NCBI GenBank assembly: GCA_029378245.1
Contig: JARKIF010000120.1
Location: 1-64,000 of the forward strand
Reading direction: 5' to 3'
Length of the DNA stretch: 64,000 bases
From: Roridomyces roridus
Taxonomy: Eukaryota; Basidiomycota; Agaricomycetes; Agaricales; Mycenaceae
Within the stretch, counting starts at the first letter, position 1. Every line of letters begins with the position of its first letter. Shown piece after piece: positions 8,834-20,451 of the stretch. Made by a program: the position numbers and the translations under genes. The notes under the pieces were generated by a model. The model had not been told where the DNA came from. It searched no databases and was given only the letters and a program-made list of their open reading frames with translations.

Positions 8834-10659
8834 TCAAACCCGAATGTTGTGGATCAAGACCAGCTCTTTTTCCGTCAGACAAAGCAGGACCGTCTCCTTG
8901 TCCAACTTGATTGCACCGACACCCAACAGAGATCCTTCCTGCCCGACTCTGAGAACAGTTTGCTTCGCCCATAACTCTGTCGGTGAACCAGCACGGTAAA
9001 TGTACACGTTCGAGGCGCGGCCGCGCGACCCATTTTCAAAGGCGAATACCGCTTTGGAAGGGATATGGAATGTGAACCGCGTATCCGTCTTGGAGGCCAG
9101 TACGAAGGAGAGGGCCGAGAAGGTGGATGTGTGAGCCCAAGATGGGGCTGCCTCGGCGTCCGACGCGGATTCGAGAGCAAAGACGACTCCGTCCAATCCA
9201 TTCTTGAGAACGAGCGAGCTGGCAGAGCCGCAACCCGGTACTTCGGTGGAGAGAAGTCGATTGGGCAGATCGGTGTGTCGCGGGGCCCAGCTGGGGCTGT
9301 CGCCGTCCAAACCGACCCATGTAAACTGAGCGCTCCGACCAATGGACCCGTCCACCTCGTCGTCCATCTCCCCTTTGGCCAGGCTGGGCAGGTCGCTGCT
9401 TAGCCCGGTACCGTCATTGTCCGTCCCTGTGTGCAGCGCTGCGGTGTATTTTTCGAGAGACTCTCGGATGTTCCAGAGCTCCGATGGATCAAGAGTCTCC
9501 GGGACGTCTACATCCTCCGAGGGCTCGAACACATGGGACCATTTGGTGCCCTCATGCTGCTTGTCGAGGTGGAGAGTCAACAAGCCAATGTGACGTTCGC
9601 CTTGGCGATCCCATGTCCACATGCTCGAGGACGTGGAGATTCCATCCCACAATCGTTGCGAAGAATAGTGCGGAAGAGGGACGTCTGGAGCAATGTTCCC
9701 TTGGACATGCAGCGTCAGACTTTGATTCGAAAAGGTGACTTTGATGTCTTTCGTGGATGTTGAAGAGGGAAGTGGGAAGACGACAGTTACTGAGTCTGAC
9801 GTCTGCGTCCAAGAGTAAGGTGGAGGCCTGACCGGCTCAGAATCATTGGCACGAGGGATGGGGGCTATCTCTCCGTCCGAAGGAGTATATGGTTGTGACG
9901 CCGGTGTCTCCATAGGACCATAAGCAAATTCACCGAGTAGCATGAACGCTCGTCGAGACTCGTCATAGCTAACGGATATAGGAACCGCAGCACCTCGTCG
10001 CTGCCAAACGACTTGCAGAGGTGAAATCCCCTCGGACACTGGAAGCGGGAGTGGGAACTTTACTGCGGAAATGTTGAAATCGACAGTCTCGTTTCTGGAA
10101 GAAAGTATGACAAATGCAGCACCAGACTGAGAAATGGCAGAATGGATCCTGAACGGAGTGGACTGGGCCAGTTGATATGTTCCCACGAGTTGGAATGTGG
10201 TGGAAGAAGCCTCTCGCAGGATGTAGAGCAGGCCAGAACCGTCTGCCACAAAGATCTCCGAGGAAGATAGGAATGCCGCTGAAGGATATTCACGGGGAGA
10301 AGCCGCCGTCGCTATCGGTCTTGGCAGCTCGAATACGGCTCTGAACGACGGGGAAAGGTTTTTCTAGCTTCTGTATGAGCGCAAGTCGTCGGAAATCACA
10401 GACCTACCAGATCTAATTCGACCAGGATAACCCTCAGCTGTGCATCGACATACACAGCCCTTGAACCCTCCACAGAGATATGGTTGTGTGTTATCCTGCT
10501 TTGAACTTCATGGAAAGATAGATGGGTGTTGGCAGAGACTGTAGCTTGCGTCGCGGTATATTGCAGATTATGCCGCGCGACGCAATCCTCTTGCGAAATG
10601 GGGTCGAGTTTGTACCCCTCGAATTTCGAGTTCAGGAGCTCTCGCTTGGTGCTGAACAT
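8834..10659 (-). CDS. NudC domain-containing protein 1-like (CS domain)
   Basis: About 593 aa from two exons (10408-10659 and 8834-10363), joined at ELDL/KNLSPSF. The N-terminal segment LNSKFEGYKL matches the start of NUDCD1/CML66-type proteins. A CS (p23-like) domain begins near PPPYSWTQTSDSVTVVF and includes VTFSNQSLTLHV. The C-terminal half resembles the beta-propeller-like region of NUDCD1 and ends EKELVLIHNIRV. Such proteins act as Hsp90-linked co-chaperones for WD40 clients. Start set at MFSTKRELLN. It is convergent with the PP2C gene (220 bp between stops). Confidence 0.8.
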
Positions 10660-10858
10660 CGATCTTATCCAGTCGCAAGTCCGAGTAAAAGTCCGAGACT
10701 CCGCGAACCGGAGCGGTTACATCATGATCTGCGGACAAGAATCAAAGCAATAATATTACACGCATTCCACAAGCATCTCCAGAGGCTTAAATAGAGCGAG
10801 AGTTATAGTCCAGAGTCATTCCCAGCTCAGTATCATGTCGACCACCACCCACCAGATT

Positions 10859-12337
10859 TCAAGCCTGCGCCTCGACCACCGGCACCGTGACCTGTTGCTG
10901 CGCCTCTTCCGCCTCCTTTGGCAGACCTTTCTCTGTTCGCAGAGACTCATCCTCTGGAGGATGTTCACTGTTGGCCTTGGCCACGCCTGAAGGTGCGTAA
11001 ATGCCGTTTCAGCTCAAGATTCCTCATGATCCAAACCTTCAGAAGCGCGTTTCTTCTCCTCTTCCGCCTCCTTCGCCTTGGATTTGGGCCCATAGCCTTT
11101 CCTCCCGTCGAGCCAGGGCCCGACGCCACTCATGTGGCACCCTCTTTCACACCTGCAATTGCCGCCAAGGGTACTTGGGAGGGAATCCGCGTCGATCAGT
11201 TCGAGCAACACCTTCTGGTAGTCGGTACTCAGAATGTCGACTTTTTCGACGGTTTCTTTGGCCAGCCACGGCTTCATCATTGACCAGATGAAGGTGAAAG
11301 AGCTGGGAGCCTGTTGCAATCTATAGAGATGATACGAGTAAAAGCAAGACGAAACACACATTGACGATGGCCAGTTGACCCATGCTAGGAAAATAAGCGA
11401 TCGACACCTCAATGCTGAATTGCTTACGTCTCGGGGTAATAGTCTTGGGATATCTGGAATGAAGAACGAGCCAACGTCTGGGAGAAATGTTCACCAAAAA
11501 GAGCACCCGGGTTCGTGACGGCTCGCCTTCATTTGCCAGAATTTGGATAGACTTGAGAATATCGTGAGCGAAGAAATGCGGAATAGCGACGACGTACCTG
11601 AAACCCTTGAGGTCAACAATCACTAGAACGCCTCCAACTTCCTTGCCTGCCACGCGAGTACAGGCAGGGAGGATTTCCCTTGGGGTGTTTGAGCATCGTG
11701 TCTGAAAAGATGGTTTGGTTGCATACCTGGTTAAACATTCGGCATTGACCAACAGACTGTGCCAGTGTCCCTCCGGCGTAACAGTTTTATATAGCTTAGG
11801 GAAATCCACGTTGCCCAGCGTGTGGATGTTAATCGGACGCCCTTTCTGGCTGGGATTCAATCCACGCCTACAACACAAAATTGTGAGACTCACCTTGTCA
11901 GTCTGGTGAAACCACAACGGCCAACAGTCAAAGACTGCGTCCCGCTCCGGATACTTTACGAATTAGACGCGAAACTGAAACGAGGGAGCAAAGCATGTAC
12001 GTCGAAGGGATCCATTTCCTCGTATAGTTTGTCCAGACCGACGCCTTGCACAGTTCGACGCCTTGCGTACATTGAAGACACGGCAAACACGCGCCAAAGA
12101 GACCAACCATTCTTGTGCGTCGATAAACATGGATTTAGACTGGGCTACATTGAACTTCCGGGCGCGAAGGAAACGTCTGTTCAAAGCTTAGATCCATCGG
12201 AATGCAAGAGTCGGCAAAGACGCGCACAAGAGGGTTTCGTCGTCGGTTCCAATGGTGTCACCATCGTGCAAGTGCCCTCCTTCAACGAGCTCTTTCCGGA
12301 AAGTCTTGAGAGTCTCCTCGTCTGTCGGGGGTGACAT
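10859..12337 (-). CDS. SEC14: Sec14-type phosphatidylinositol transfer protein
   Basis: CRAL-TRIO lipid exchange protein that moves phosphatidylinositol/phosphatidylcholine and supports Golgi secretion. Start MSPPTDEETL (12335-12337). The CRAL-TRIO N-domain gives RFLRARKFNV, FIDAQEW and LDKLYEEMDPFDYPERDAV; the lipid-binding domain gives GRPINIHTLGNVDFPKLYK, GGVLVIVDLKGF and FIWSMMKPWLAKETVEKV. About nine short introns. The last (10987-11036, donor GTTTGG) adds an exon ending VVEAQA at 10859, giving an acidic Gln/Glu-rich tail absent from yeast Sec14. It lies in tandem with the sugar transporter upstream (232 bp). Confidence 0.9.
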
Positions 12338-12569
12338 GATGGTGAAGGCTGCGCCAGCTTGCGGAGCGCCGAGGGTCTGTAGACCTAATGGCCGAGTCAC
12401 GGTCACGGTGCAAGAAGTAATTATATTGACATTCACATGCCGATGCTTTCACCGACCAAATCTAGGTGCTTCCAAGTGCCCCGCTCTCTTCCCCGCTCTT
12501 CCCCATACATGTGACCTCTCGCGTGTACAAACGGGCCCCGCCGGCGCCCACTATCATAAATTAAACCAG

Positions 12570-14973
12570 CTACATGGACTTCCTATAACTCCGAGAGGCT
12601 TCAACAGGATGCCGATTCTCAAATATTTCATCTAGCTCCTCCCTAATAACATCAACTCAGCAAAAAAAAAGTCGCAGAAGGCCACACGGACTCACAAGGT
12701 TCGTTGGCCAGTTTCAACCGCAAACAACCATATGAGGACACATGCGAGTATGTCCCAGGCGATAAACACAATGTACAGCCTGCGAGAGCCATCTCAGATC
12801 TCGAGAAAAAATGTATTCCACAAATCTTGCCTCCACTGAATATTCGCCAATGCAATGGGAGTCGCGTATGTATTGACCAGACTGGCGGCGGAGGCAGCAA
12901 AAGTGTACCTGATGAAGCGGCTATCTGAATCACGTTCCGGTACTGCAGAGATGGATGACCCACAACGCAACCCCGTTGCCGCTGGGCAGAGCGGTCAGCA
13001 CATTGAATACAAGACTCATAAGATTCACTTGCCGGTTATCAAAGTCCATGCATTCAGAAGGGTACAGGGCAGGGAGAGGCAGATATGTAGCGCAGTAGCA
13101 AAAGGTGAATATGTCTGGAAAGAATAAGAGCAGGTAATTGGCAAAGGCCAATGATGACGCACAGAGAAAAGCAATGGCAACGTTGGAACCCAAGGGGTTG
13201 TAATCAGCCGCCGCCGTGCCCCACTTGGCCGTGCAGGCTAGCAAAAGGGTAAGCGAAATACTCGTTATGCGTGATTGCCCACCTCCGGATATGATCAGAG
13301 CAACGGTGCAACAAAAGTTACCCCAGAACCAAAGAGATCGCCTGCCGACTGGAGTCGTTGGTATTGGAAGACAACCGATGTTCCACGCACCTTTGTCCGA
13401 GATACCGGCCCCGAATAGACCTCCCATCGCCGCGACAATATTGCTCACCAAGGTGAGAAGTAATCTTAGCTTCTGCGCACTAGCAAAGGAAAGTCACGGA
13501 CTGACAAGGCAATGGAGGTGCCCTACCTGATATGGTCACTGGCCAACAAAACAACCAGAAATGCACTGACGCAAACAAGTCAATTCGCTTCCGCTTTCTT
13601 TTGGGAAACAAGTACCTAAGACCACTTCCGGCGAATTGTGCGCAAAAGGCCATGAGAAGAACCGTCAAGATCCGGTACCGTGCGCTTCGAGTTGTGAAAA
13701 GGCTGGCATAGTCCCACCTCAGGTCGAATTAAGTTAGTGAGCCCTACGAGATTACAAACACCTACCAGGGTTTACGCGATGCGTCCCGCTTGATGGACTC
13801 TTCAAGCTCTTGGTATTCCAGGACGACCAGAGGAGAATTCTCATCGCCATTACCGTGATATTGACCCAGAAGTCGGCGTGCTTCGCTCTTACGGCCGGCT
13901 GACATGAGCCAACGCGGAGACTAGGGCTTATCTGAGCCAATATAACACGAGTGAAGGGGAAATGTACTTCTGGAATGAGGTATGAGCCGAGGGCAACGAT
14001 GACCGCCGGAATGATCTGGACTGCAAACGGAATGCGCCATGAGGCCGAGGTGCTCCATTGGCCAGTAACATTGGCGATAACACCGCTGACGATGGTTCCG
14101 AACATGGCAATTGCTACGACTAGTTCAAGGACGAATCGCAGATGATGACGAAGTGTACCTGCGTAACTGGACGAGAAGATTTAGCCAATGTTCCTTCTAG
14201 ATCATTTGCTTACATTCCACCCAAGCGTCCTCGCCACTAAAGAGGGTGAACAGTTGGCGAGACAAAAAGTATAATGCTCACCTGAGGCGGCGAGATCTCG
14301 TTCACGTATGTTGGTGCTGATACTTGGAGCAACGCAGTGGCGACCCCAAGGAGGAATCTACCTCCCTTGAGGTATTGGTCGTTTCTCGCCACAGTCACCA
14401 CGACACCACCTATCCATCGGTGAGGATGGAAAGACGACGGAAAGCGGTTTGAAACGTGCCGACCACGCAGAATAGAGACCCTGAAAGCTGTCAAATGTTG
14501 AGAGAGCAGAGACACGGGGAAATCTCAAGTCACATACCATTCCTGCTCTTCTCCCGAACCGATCTGAAACTCGACCGGCCACCAGGGCAGCGGAACACGT
14601 CCCTGGATCAAGCTCAGACAAGGCTGTCAGAACGCACGAAGGCGTACCCAAAGTGTACTGTCAACGTGTGAGATAACACAGAAGTCCGAGCAAGAGTTGG
14701 TCTACCATTCCAAATATAAGACCTGTTGTAGGACCGAGTCCCCCGCCGCTTTCTTGTCCTTCCAAATTAAAGTAAGTCAAATACGATCCCATTCCGTTGA
14801 TGTAGTTCATGACTGGAGACCACAGGTCAGACCAGACGCCCCATGTCGGTGACCAACCCACCAGCGAGATCGAAGCCGGTGCAAATGCTGGCCATCGAAG
14901 GGACAAGGAGAATCAAAAAGAGCTTGTATGGCGCCGAACTGGAGGGAAGGCTCTGTTCTTGGCTGGTCTTCAT
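12570..14973 (-). CDS. MFS sugar transporter
   Basis: Sugar porter of the major facilitator superfamily, 12 predicted membrane spans, plasma membrane. The start MKTSQEQSLP is at 14971-14973, followed by LFLILLVPSMASICTGFDL, the first span. Characteristic segments are NYINGMGSYLTYF, GRFLLGVATALLQVSAPTYV (the sugar-porter fingerprint after span 4), WRIPFAVQIIPAV and the C-terminal FAVETGQRTLEELDEIFE (PETKG-like motif). Many short introns. One near the end (12780-12830) is a GC-AG intron whose retention would introduce a stop. The expected PTE motif after span 10 appears only as ALYPSE. Substrate not predictable. Confidence 0.88.
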
Positions 14974-15316
14974 GACAGCCATTACTCGTACGTAGCCACC
15001 CAGTCGCGGCGGTTTTATAAGGACTGCAGTAGCACCTTAGTAACTAAATCGGGTCCGGGACGTTCGAAATCGGGTTCCTTCATTTCGGCATTCATGAGAC
15101 GATTTCGAGTAAGCGTACGAGGCGAGAAGAGGCTAGGCAGCGCGAAGCGGTGCTCATTGGACGCAGGAGAGGTACCAAAGAAGTAAGGTACTGCAAGAAA
15201 GGATTCTTCTGGCGGCTACTAAGGCTGCGGAATTTAGAAGGCCTCGGATAGTTTAGTCCGACGAAAGTTCAAGTCAAGCGAGTTTTGATGGGACCCATCT
15301 CTTTCCTTCTCCAGCC
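14974..15316. other. divergent intergenic region, nothing coding seen
   Basis: 343 bp between the starts of the transporter (leftward) and the zinc-knuckle gene (rightward). I see no TATA box, tRNA or repeat. A GTTCGAAATC string near 15061 resembles a tRNA T-loop by chance, but no acceptor stem pairs around it. Confidence 0.4.
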
Positions 15317-15952
15317 ATGAGCAAGTACGCACCCCACGGACATTCAACGAACAGGGCACGCGCCACGCAATCCACCATATGCCAGAAGTGCCTGAAGACA
15401 GGCCAGTGTGCGCCCACCCAAGCTGTCTGGCAACTCGCTAAATACCCCAAAGGACATTTCATCTACGAATGCAAGTCTACTCGGCCATATGTATCCAGGC
15501 CCTCGCGCACGCAACAACTCGAAAACCCCAATGCTCTTGCCAAACTCAAAGCCGCGGGGAAACCTAGCGTCGAAGTACCGGAGGAGTTCAAGAAGAAGTA
15601 TGTGCATTTCCGTGCGCTACCAAGTATCAGTACTAACTGGTTTAGGGATGGCACGGCGAATCGTATTCTCGAAGCAAAGGAGAAGGAAAGAGAAAACGCC
15701 GGAGTAGGGAAAGGGAAGGAGAAGGAGACCAAAAAGGCCAGACGGTGAGCACCCAAATTAACTTTTCTGAGCAGCTGTCGAATAGTCGAACAGGTCATCA
15801 AGGTCTTCCTCCGACTCGGACTCGGACTCTGACTCGGACTCTTCTAGTTCATCTGGGTCGGGATCGGATTCCAGCTCGGATTCGGGGCGCTCGAGAGAAC
15901 GCGACCGTAAGCGTCGTGTCCCAACCAAACGTGACCGCAGCAGGTCGACATG
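15317..15952 (+). CDS. CCHC zinc knuckle protein, ZCCHC10-like
   Basis: Small nuclear-type protein with a CCHC knuckle CQKCLKTGHFIYEC followed by KSTRPYVSRPSRTQQL, the layout of ZCCHC10. The knuckle is complete only if 51 nt (about 15395-15445) are removed as an intron with a GCCAGT donor and CCAAAG acceptor; this stretch is open in frame, so retention inserts 17 residues between the second Cys and the His. A second intron (donor GTATGTGC near 15600) and a third (15745-15793) lead to a C-terminal exon with repeated Ser-Asp codons and an RS-like end. The role is probably RNA or nucleic-acid binding; the exact function is unknown in the family. Confidence 0.8.
15805..15845 (+). repeat. Ser-Asp codon microsatellite in zinc-knuckle gene
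   Basis: Consecutive GACTCG/GACTCT units encode alternating Asp-Ser in the C-terminal exon. It is a likely site of length variation. Confidence 0.6.
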
Positions 15953-16020
15953 ATTGTACTGGTATTGTCCGAGATGCATTAATGGAAATGTAATTCGTAA
16001 AGGAACAAGTGGGTATGGGT

Positions 16021-16807
16021 CTAGCAAACATCCACAGAGATAGCTTTTGTGTTCATAATTAATGCCACGATGAGACTGCGGGACAGTTCAAGTCATGTCT
16101 GGACGAGGAGATAGTGACGCACCCATACAACCCGAGCACTTCTGCAAAAATCAATATGAGGACCATGCCGACGAAGACTTTCTGCTCTTGGACGTATGCT
16201 CGAACACACTGAGGAGAGTTTAAGAGTTCAGGGTCCAGGCAGGATTGAGCAACGCACTGAATCGCCAACAAGTCCAATAGCATACCCCGCAGCCAGGCCC
16301 GTGCATCCACAAGCGAGCCCCGCGCCAAGATGCGTGAAGCCGGCAAATAACGAGTAATGGTCTGGCAACACTGGAAAAGTATTAACACTCGAGTGAAGAT
16401 GTAGGTACCCAGCACACGCACCTGAACCCGAAATAAGGACAGACACGACCAGCCCGTACACCGCAATGATACCAGACATGACGACGGGTATAAGGGACTA
16501 GAGCAGAAATTGAACAAGCATGAACGGGAGAGAATGACGCCCAAACGCACCTTCATAATCAGCTCAGGCTTGAACGTCCCTAGACCAGCGATGCCAATGC
16601 CTGCTTTGGCAGTCCCGAAAGCAGCACCCACAGCTAAGAACAAGCTCGATGAGCGCGTTGAATGGACGTGTAGGAGGCTACGCACTGCTCAGTACCATCT
16701 ACGAGGGGTTCAGAACATTTGATTATAGGGAGCAGAACGGGTGAGCTGACCGCCGAGGCAACACCAGCGAATCCAAAGAACGGCGCGTAAGGTGGACAAA
16801 TGGACAT
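16021..16807 (-). CDS. V-ATPase proteolipid subunit (c or c')
   Basis: Membrane rotor subunit of the vacuolar H+-ATPase. Start [15 protein letters not shown] (16805-16807). Four spans are visible: the first with [13 protein letters not shown] after it, the second in [19 protein letters not shown], the third in [18 protein letters not shown], and the fourth in [17 protein letters not shown] with the essential Glu. The loop [10 protein letters not shown] differs from the usual subunit c loop and could indicate c' (Vma11). At least six small introns. The junction between MVLSS and AVGAAFG lacks a canonical GT donor in the expected frame; the only canonical alternative adds about four residues. 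Tail-to-tail with the zinc-knuckle gene (68 bp). Confidence 0.85.
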
Positions 16808-16966
16808 TTCACAAAGTCGCGATAGGTAGAGGGAGACGAATGAGCTGATTGCGGAGTTTGATCCAATGATGGTATTATTATTTCGACAGGATAAAAAGGA
16901 ATACATGAAGTCAAAGCATCCAGAGAAATACATATAGAGTTCGTGACTATCATAAAAATCATTCTT

Positions 16967-17645
16967 TCATCGTTCTCTCAAACGTAGTAGGTCCCTCGCT
17001 GAGCGGGAGGTCAGTGACAGGAGAGGCAAGGAGGGAAATGTGCGCACGTAGCTGCGGCGGCTGCTTTGAGCCCAGAACAAGGCTGCGAACAGCGTGACAA
17101 TGCACAGAGCCATTTCCGTCCATCCTATTGCCTCTAGCGCAAGCAGCTCACGGCATCTAGAAAGAATTCAGAAACCAAGATTACCAGACCAGCGCAACTT
17201 ACGTGGAAAGCGCAGGTGTCCCACTGCAATCCGCCGCACTTCCCCCGCGTAGGGGGTCGAATAGCCCAGCAGCGACGCCCCAGAGGACGGCGGTAATGAT
17301 GAGCCAGAGTGCAGATGCGCCGATGGACGCAAGGACATGAAATGCGCCTAATCCACAGGTTGGAAACATAAATGGACAAGGGCAAGGTCACTTGCCGTCA
17401 GTCAGCCAGAACACATAGGCGCCGGCGAAAAGCAAAGTCCAGACGGAATTGAATAGGAAGAGTATGATTCTGGGAGAATGTTTAGAACAAGGATGGCGCG
17501 AACTGAATTCGAGAGAGGCTTACAAGGACCTGAACCTGCTGGACGGGTCATGCTGGACCTGGTGCACCCAGAAGGCAGACAGTCCCAGTTCAGCAGCAGC
17601 GAGGAGAGCGATCAAGGTGAACAGAAGAGGATGGTAGCCGCGCAT
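16967..17645 (-). CDS. small four-span membrane protein (MARVEL-like)
   Basis: Four-exon gene encoding four hydrophobic segments: LFTLIALLAAAELGLSAFW, ILFLFNSVWTLLFAGAYVFW, ASALWLIITAVLWGVAAGLF and WTEMALCIVTLFAALFWAQ. Starts MRGYHPLLF and ends at REREND-free tail RLRER. Small size, four spans and a Cys-containing loop (DCSGTP) before span 4 suit the MARVEL-like membrane proteins common in fungi; no enzyme motif is seen. Intron 2 (17348-17395) is a GC-AG intron beginning GCAAGT. It sits 160 bp upstream of the V-ATPase subunit on the same strand. Function unknown. Confidence 0.75.
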
Positions 17646-17889
17646 GTTGAGCAAAGAGAGTCACTTGGAAACTTGGCGCGGTCTTTATACGCTGCATGGG
17701 TGGAGCCGTGCGTCATGACGCGGAGAGTTGACGATGGACATGGCTCGTGTTCCAGAAAAAACGTTCATTGCACAAGAGATGATGTATTTCGCAGCTTGAG
17801 AGTACACGGTGTTACTACACGGTGGCCGAAACCAAGTGAATCGAGGTCCCACAGCCACAACAAGTGTCAAGTTCTCAAATTTTTTGGCC

Positions 17890-18582
17890 ATGATCTTGCG
17901 GTCACAACTAACAGCCGTCGGGCGACGCGCCTTGAATGCCGCGCCACGCGCCCAGCTGCACCTCTCCCACATCGGCAGCCAACCTATCCCTGTCCCCGAG
18001 TCGGTCAAATTCGTGACAACGCCAACCTCGATCTCAATCGAAGGCCCGCTCGGGAAGACGACCCTCCCTCTCTTCCCCTTCGTCAAGATCGACTTGACCG
18101 AGCCCAAAATGATGCAGGTCACGGTCGAGGATGCCGAGGTCCAGCAGCAACGCCGCATGTGGGGAACGACACGGACTTTAATATCCAACGCCGTGACGGG
18201 CATGACCGAGGGCTTCAGCGTTCCACTCTATCTCGTCGGAGTCGGGTACCGTGCAGCTATAGAGGACGATCCGCGTGGCACTGCCGACGGGGGGAACGGC
18301 CGGCGGTTAAACATGAAGCTGGGCTACTCGCATTCTGTCTTCGTTCCAATACCTCCCCACATCAAGGCTGAGGTCCCCTTGCCCACGAAAATAACACTCT
18401 TCTGCACAGACAAGCACCAGCTTGGTCTCTTTGCCGCCAAGGTGCAGAGCTATCGAAAACCAGAGCCTTATAAGGGCAAGGTATGCATTCCAGTCCCCGC
18501 CACGACTCTTGCTCACACACCGCGTTAGGGTATCTTCGTGAATAGAGAGACAGTCAAGATAAAGAATGTTAAAAAGAAGTAA
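17890..18582 (+). CDS. MRPL6: mitochondrial large ribosomal subunit protein uL6m
   Basis: About 214 aa from two exons (17890-18480, 18529-18582). The N-terminus MILRSQLTAVGRRALNA is basic and lacks acidic residues, as in mitochondrial presequences. The core shows SISIEGPLGKTTLPL, LISNAVTGMTEGFSVPLYLVG and YSHSVFVPIP, typical L6 segments. The second exon completes the C-terminal KGKGIFVNRETVKIKNVKKK. It acts in the mitochondrial 54S/39S subunit. Its stop is 15 bp from the stop of the convergent Arc1-like gene, so 3' UTRs must overlap. Confidence 0.92.
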
Positions 18583-18597
18583 TTCAATTATAATTTT

Positions 18598-20158
18598 CTA
18601 CGACAAAGATGCGCCGACCAGGGTCGGAGCCACGCAGACACCCTCCTTTGTACGGATTTTGTGCACAGACTTTGTCGTGGGATTGACCCAGGCAGCTTCC
18701 TTCGAGTCCAGCGTAATGAATCCTGGGTAAAATGAGCCCGGTGACCGCTAAGGGAGCAGGGAACGCACCAGGCTGAATGGTCTCAAAGATCTTTTTCTTG
18801 GGATTTAATTGAGTGAGCGGTGTCGCATCTGGTGAACTGTTAGCGACGGGGCAGCGTCCAAGGGTCGAGTCGTACCCTCGCTGCCCTCAAAGAAGACGCG
18901 GTCTCCGGGCTTGGAATTCGCGGGCGGCTGTATCAATTCGATACCCCCGTCCTTGCCCTCTTTTGAAGTAGCCTGAGGTCACCGTAAGCCAGAGAAGCAG
19001 CTCCCTAAGGCATTCCTTACGCAAAGAACCATGGCAAAACTCTTGACTCCTCGCATATTCGCAGGTTTCAAGTTGCACTATTAGATGCATCAGACCAGTC
19101 TCAGGAGCGCGAAAGAGTGCTTACTACCGCAACGAGGTACTTGTCTCGCATTTGCTCAATGGGAATGTAGTTGACGAGACCCGAGACGACCGTCCGCGGG
19201 CCAGTCTCCTCGCCAATATCGATTTGCTTGCATACGATTAGCACCGTAAGAGGGCGAATGAAAGTGTGTTCACCTCGACGTAGAGACCGTCTGCATCAGG
19301 ATGCTTCATGACTGCGGATAAACACTGAGCGGAATGGACCCAACAATACACCGTACTCACTGTCAACGATGTGTCCGACCCGAAGGTCGATCATGGAAGG
19401 CACGGGCTCGCCGTCGTCGGCAGCCGCAGCCTTGGCCGGAGCAGCGCCCTTTTTCTTGCCCCCAGCATCGTCTGCGGCGGCCTTCTTCTCCTTCTTCTCC
19501 TTCTTCTGAGCCTTGCCCTCCACCTCCACCGCCGGTGCTGATTCCGCTGCTGCCTTGGATGTCCCAGCCTCAGCTGCAGGCTCTTTGGGCGCCTTCTCCT
19601 TCTTTTTAGGTGCCTCGACTTTGCGTTCCGGCAGCGGCGCGCCCTCGAAATTCAGCGAAACCGGCGCAAATGCAGGAGCTAAACCATCCGCCGCCTTACG
19701 CACAGGTGGATTCGTTTGGATGTGGTCAAAGTACCGCGTCACACTAGGGTGTGCAGAATATTGCGCCGGCTGGAGCTTGGCCTGACTTTTGGATTATGGA
19801 GTTGGATAGATATTTTGGGACCAGTACTGACGAAAGTAGGGTGGAGCGCGCCGTACATGGCAATGTCCGCCGCGGTCAGGTAGTTGCTCACGAGGAACGT
19901 CCTCGGGATGAGCTGAGTATCGAGTGTCTTGAAAACTGTATCATCGACCCCCGATATACGCGTATAAAGGTATGAATACCTTCAGACCAGCCTCATTGAC
20001 TATATCGCCCTGCTCTATCTTGCCGATCCAGTCGATGACCTCTTCTGCGTCTTTTCTTGTTTTCCGACATGGAGGGTCCCGTTTTGCGTGGCCGAGAGCA
20101 CCAGATCTTTCAGAGGAGAAGCGAGCTTGCCTACGGTCGTCTGAAAATCGGCAGGCAT
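18598..20158 (-). CDS. ARC1: Arc1-like tRNA-binding cofactor (EMAP II domain)
   Basis: Cofactor of aminoacyl-tRNA synthetases related to yeast Arc1 and human AIMP1. The N-terminal GST-like part starts MPADFQTTVGKL. A long Lys/Ala/Glu-rich linker with EKAPKEPAAEAG and KKEKKEKKAAADD follows, then the OB-fold tRNA-binding domain: MIDLRVGHIV, KHPDADGLYVEQIDIGEETG, RTVVSGLVNYIP, NLKPANMRGVKS and the C-terminal extension ending VAPTLVGASLS. Several introns lie between these blocks. An in-frame upstream ATG at 20225-20227 would add 23 residues (MSLTRAVFRTLRHLVSRN...) resembling a mitochondrial presequence. The default start is 20158. Confidence 0.9.
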
Positions 20159-20451
20159 GGTGGGAGGACGATGGTTTCTAGATACGAGGTGACGGAGAGT
20201 TCGAAAAACAGCACGAGTCAGACTCATTACGATTCGCCAATCAATCTACTCGAAATCTGCTCTATACTTACGATTATACGGTCTCTACGGTCTCTACTTA
20301 GTTCAGGCTATTCTGCGCATTCGTGATCATGTCGTTCAAGGAGAGAGGTACACCAAGGGCACCTCGTGCTCTCTCAACACCGCGCCGCGGATCTGGCCGA
20401 ATGTAATCAAATCGGATCAAAGGATGATTCGTCTCTCTCCAAGTACACACC

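Noticed and set aside
15055..15080. tRNA-like T-loop sequence
   Set aside because: No acceptor, D or anticodon stem pairs around it.
17478..18371. Long rightward frame overlapping uL6m
   Set aside because: It is a different frame of the uL6m exon extended upstream across the promoter; it has no recognisable motifs and is Arg/His-rich, as chance frames in GC-rich DNA are.
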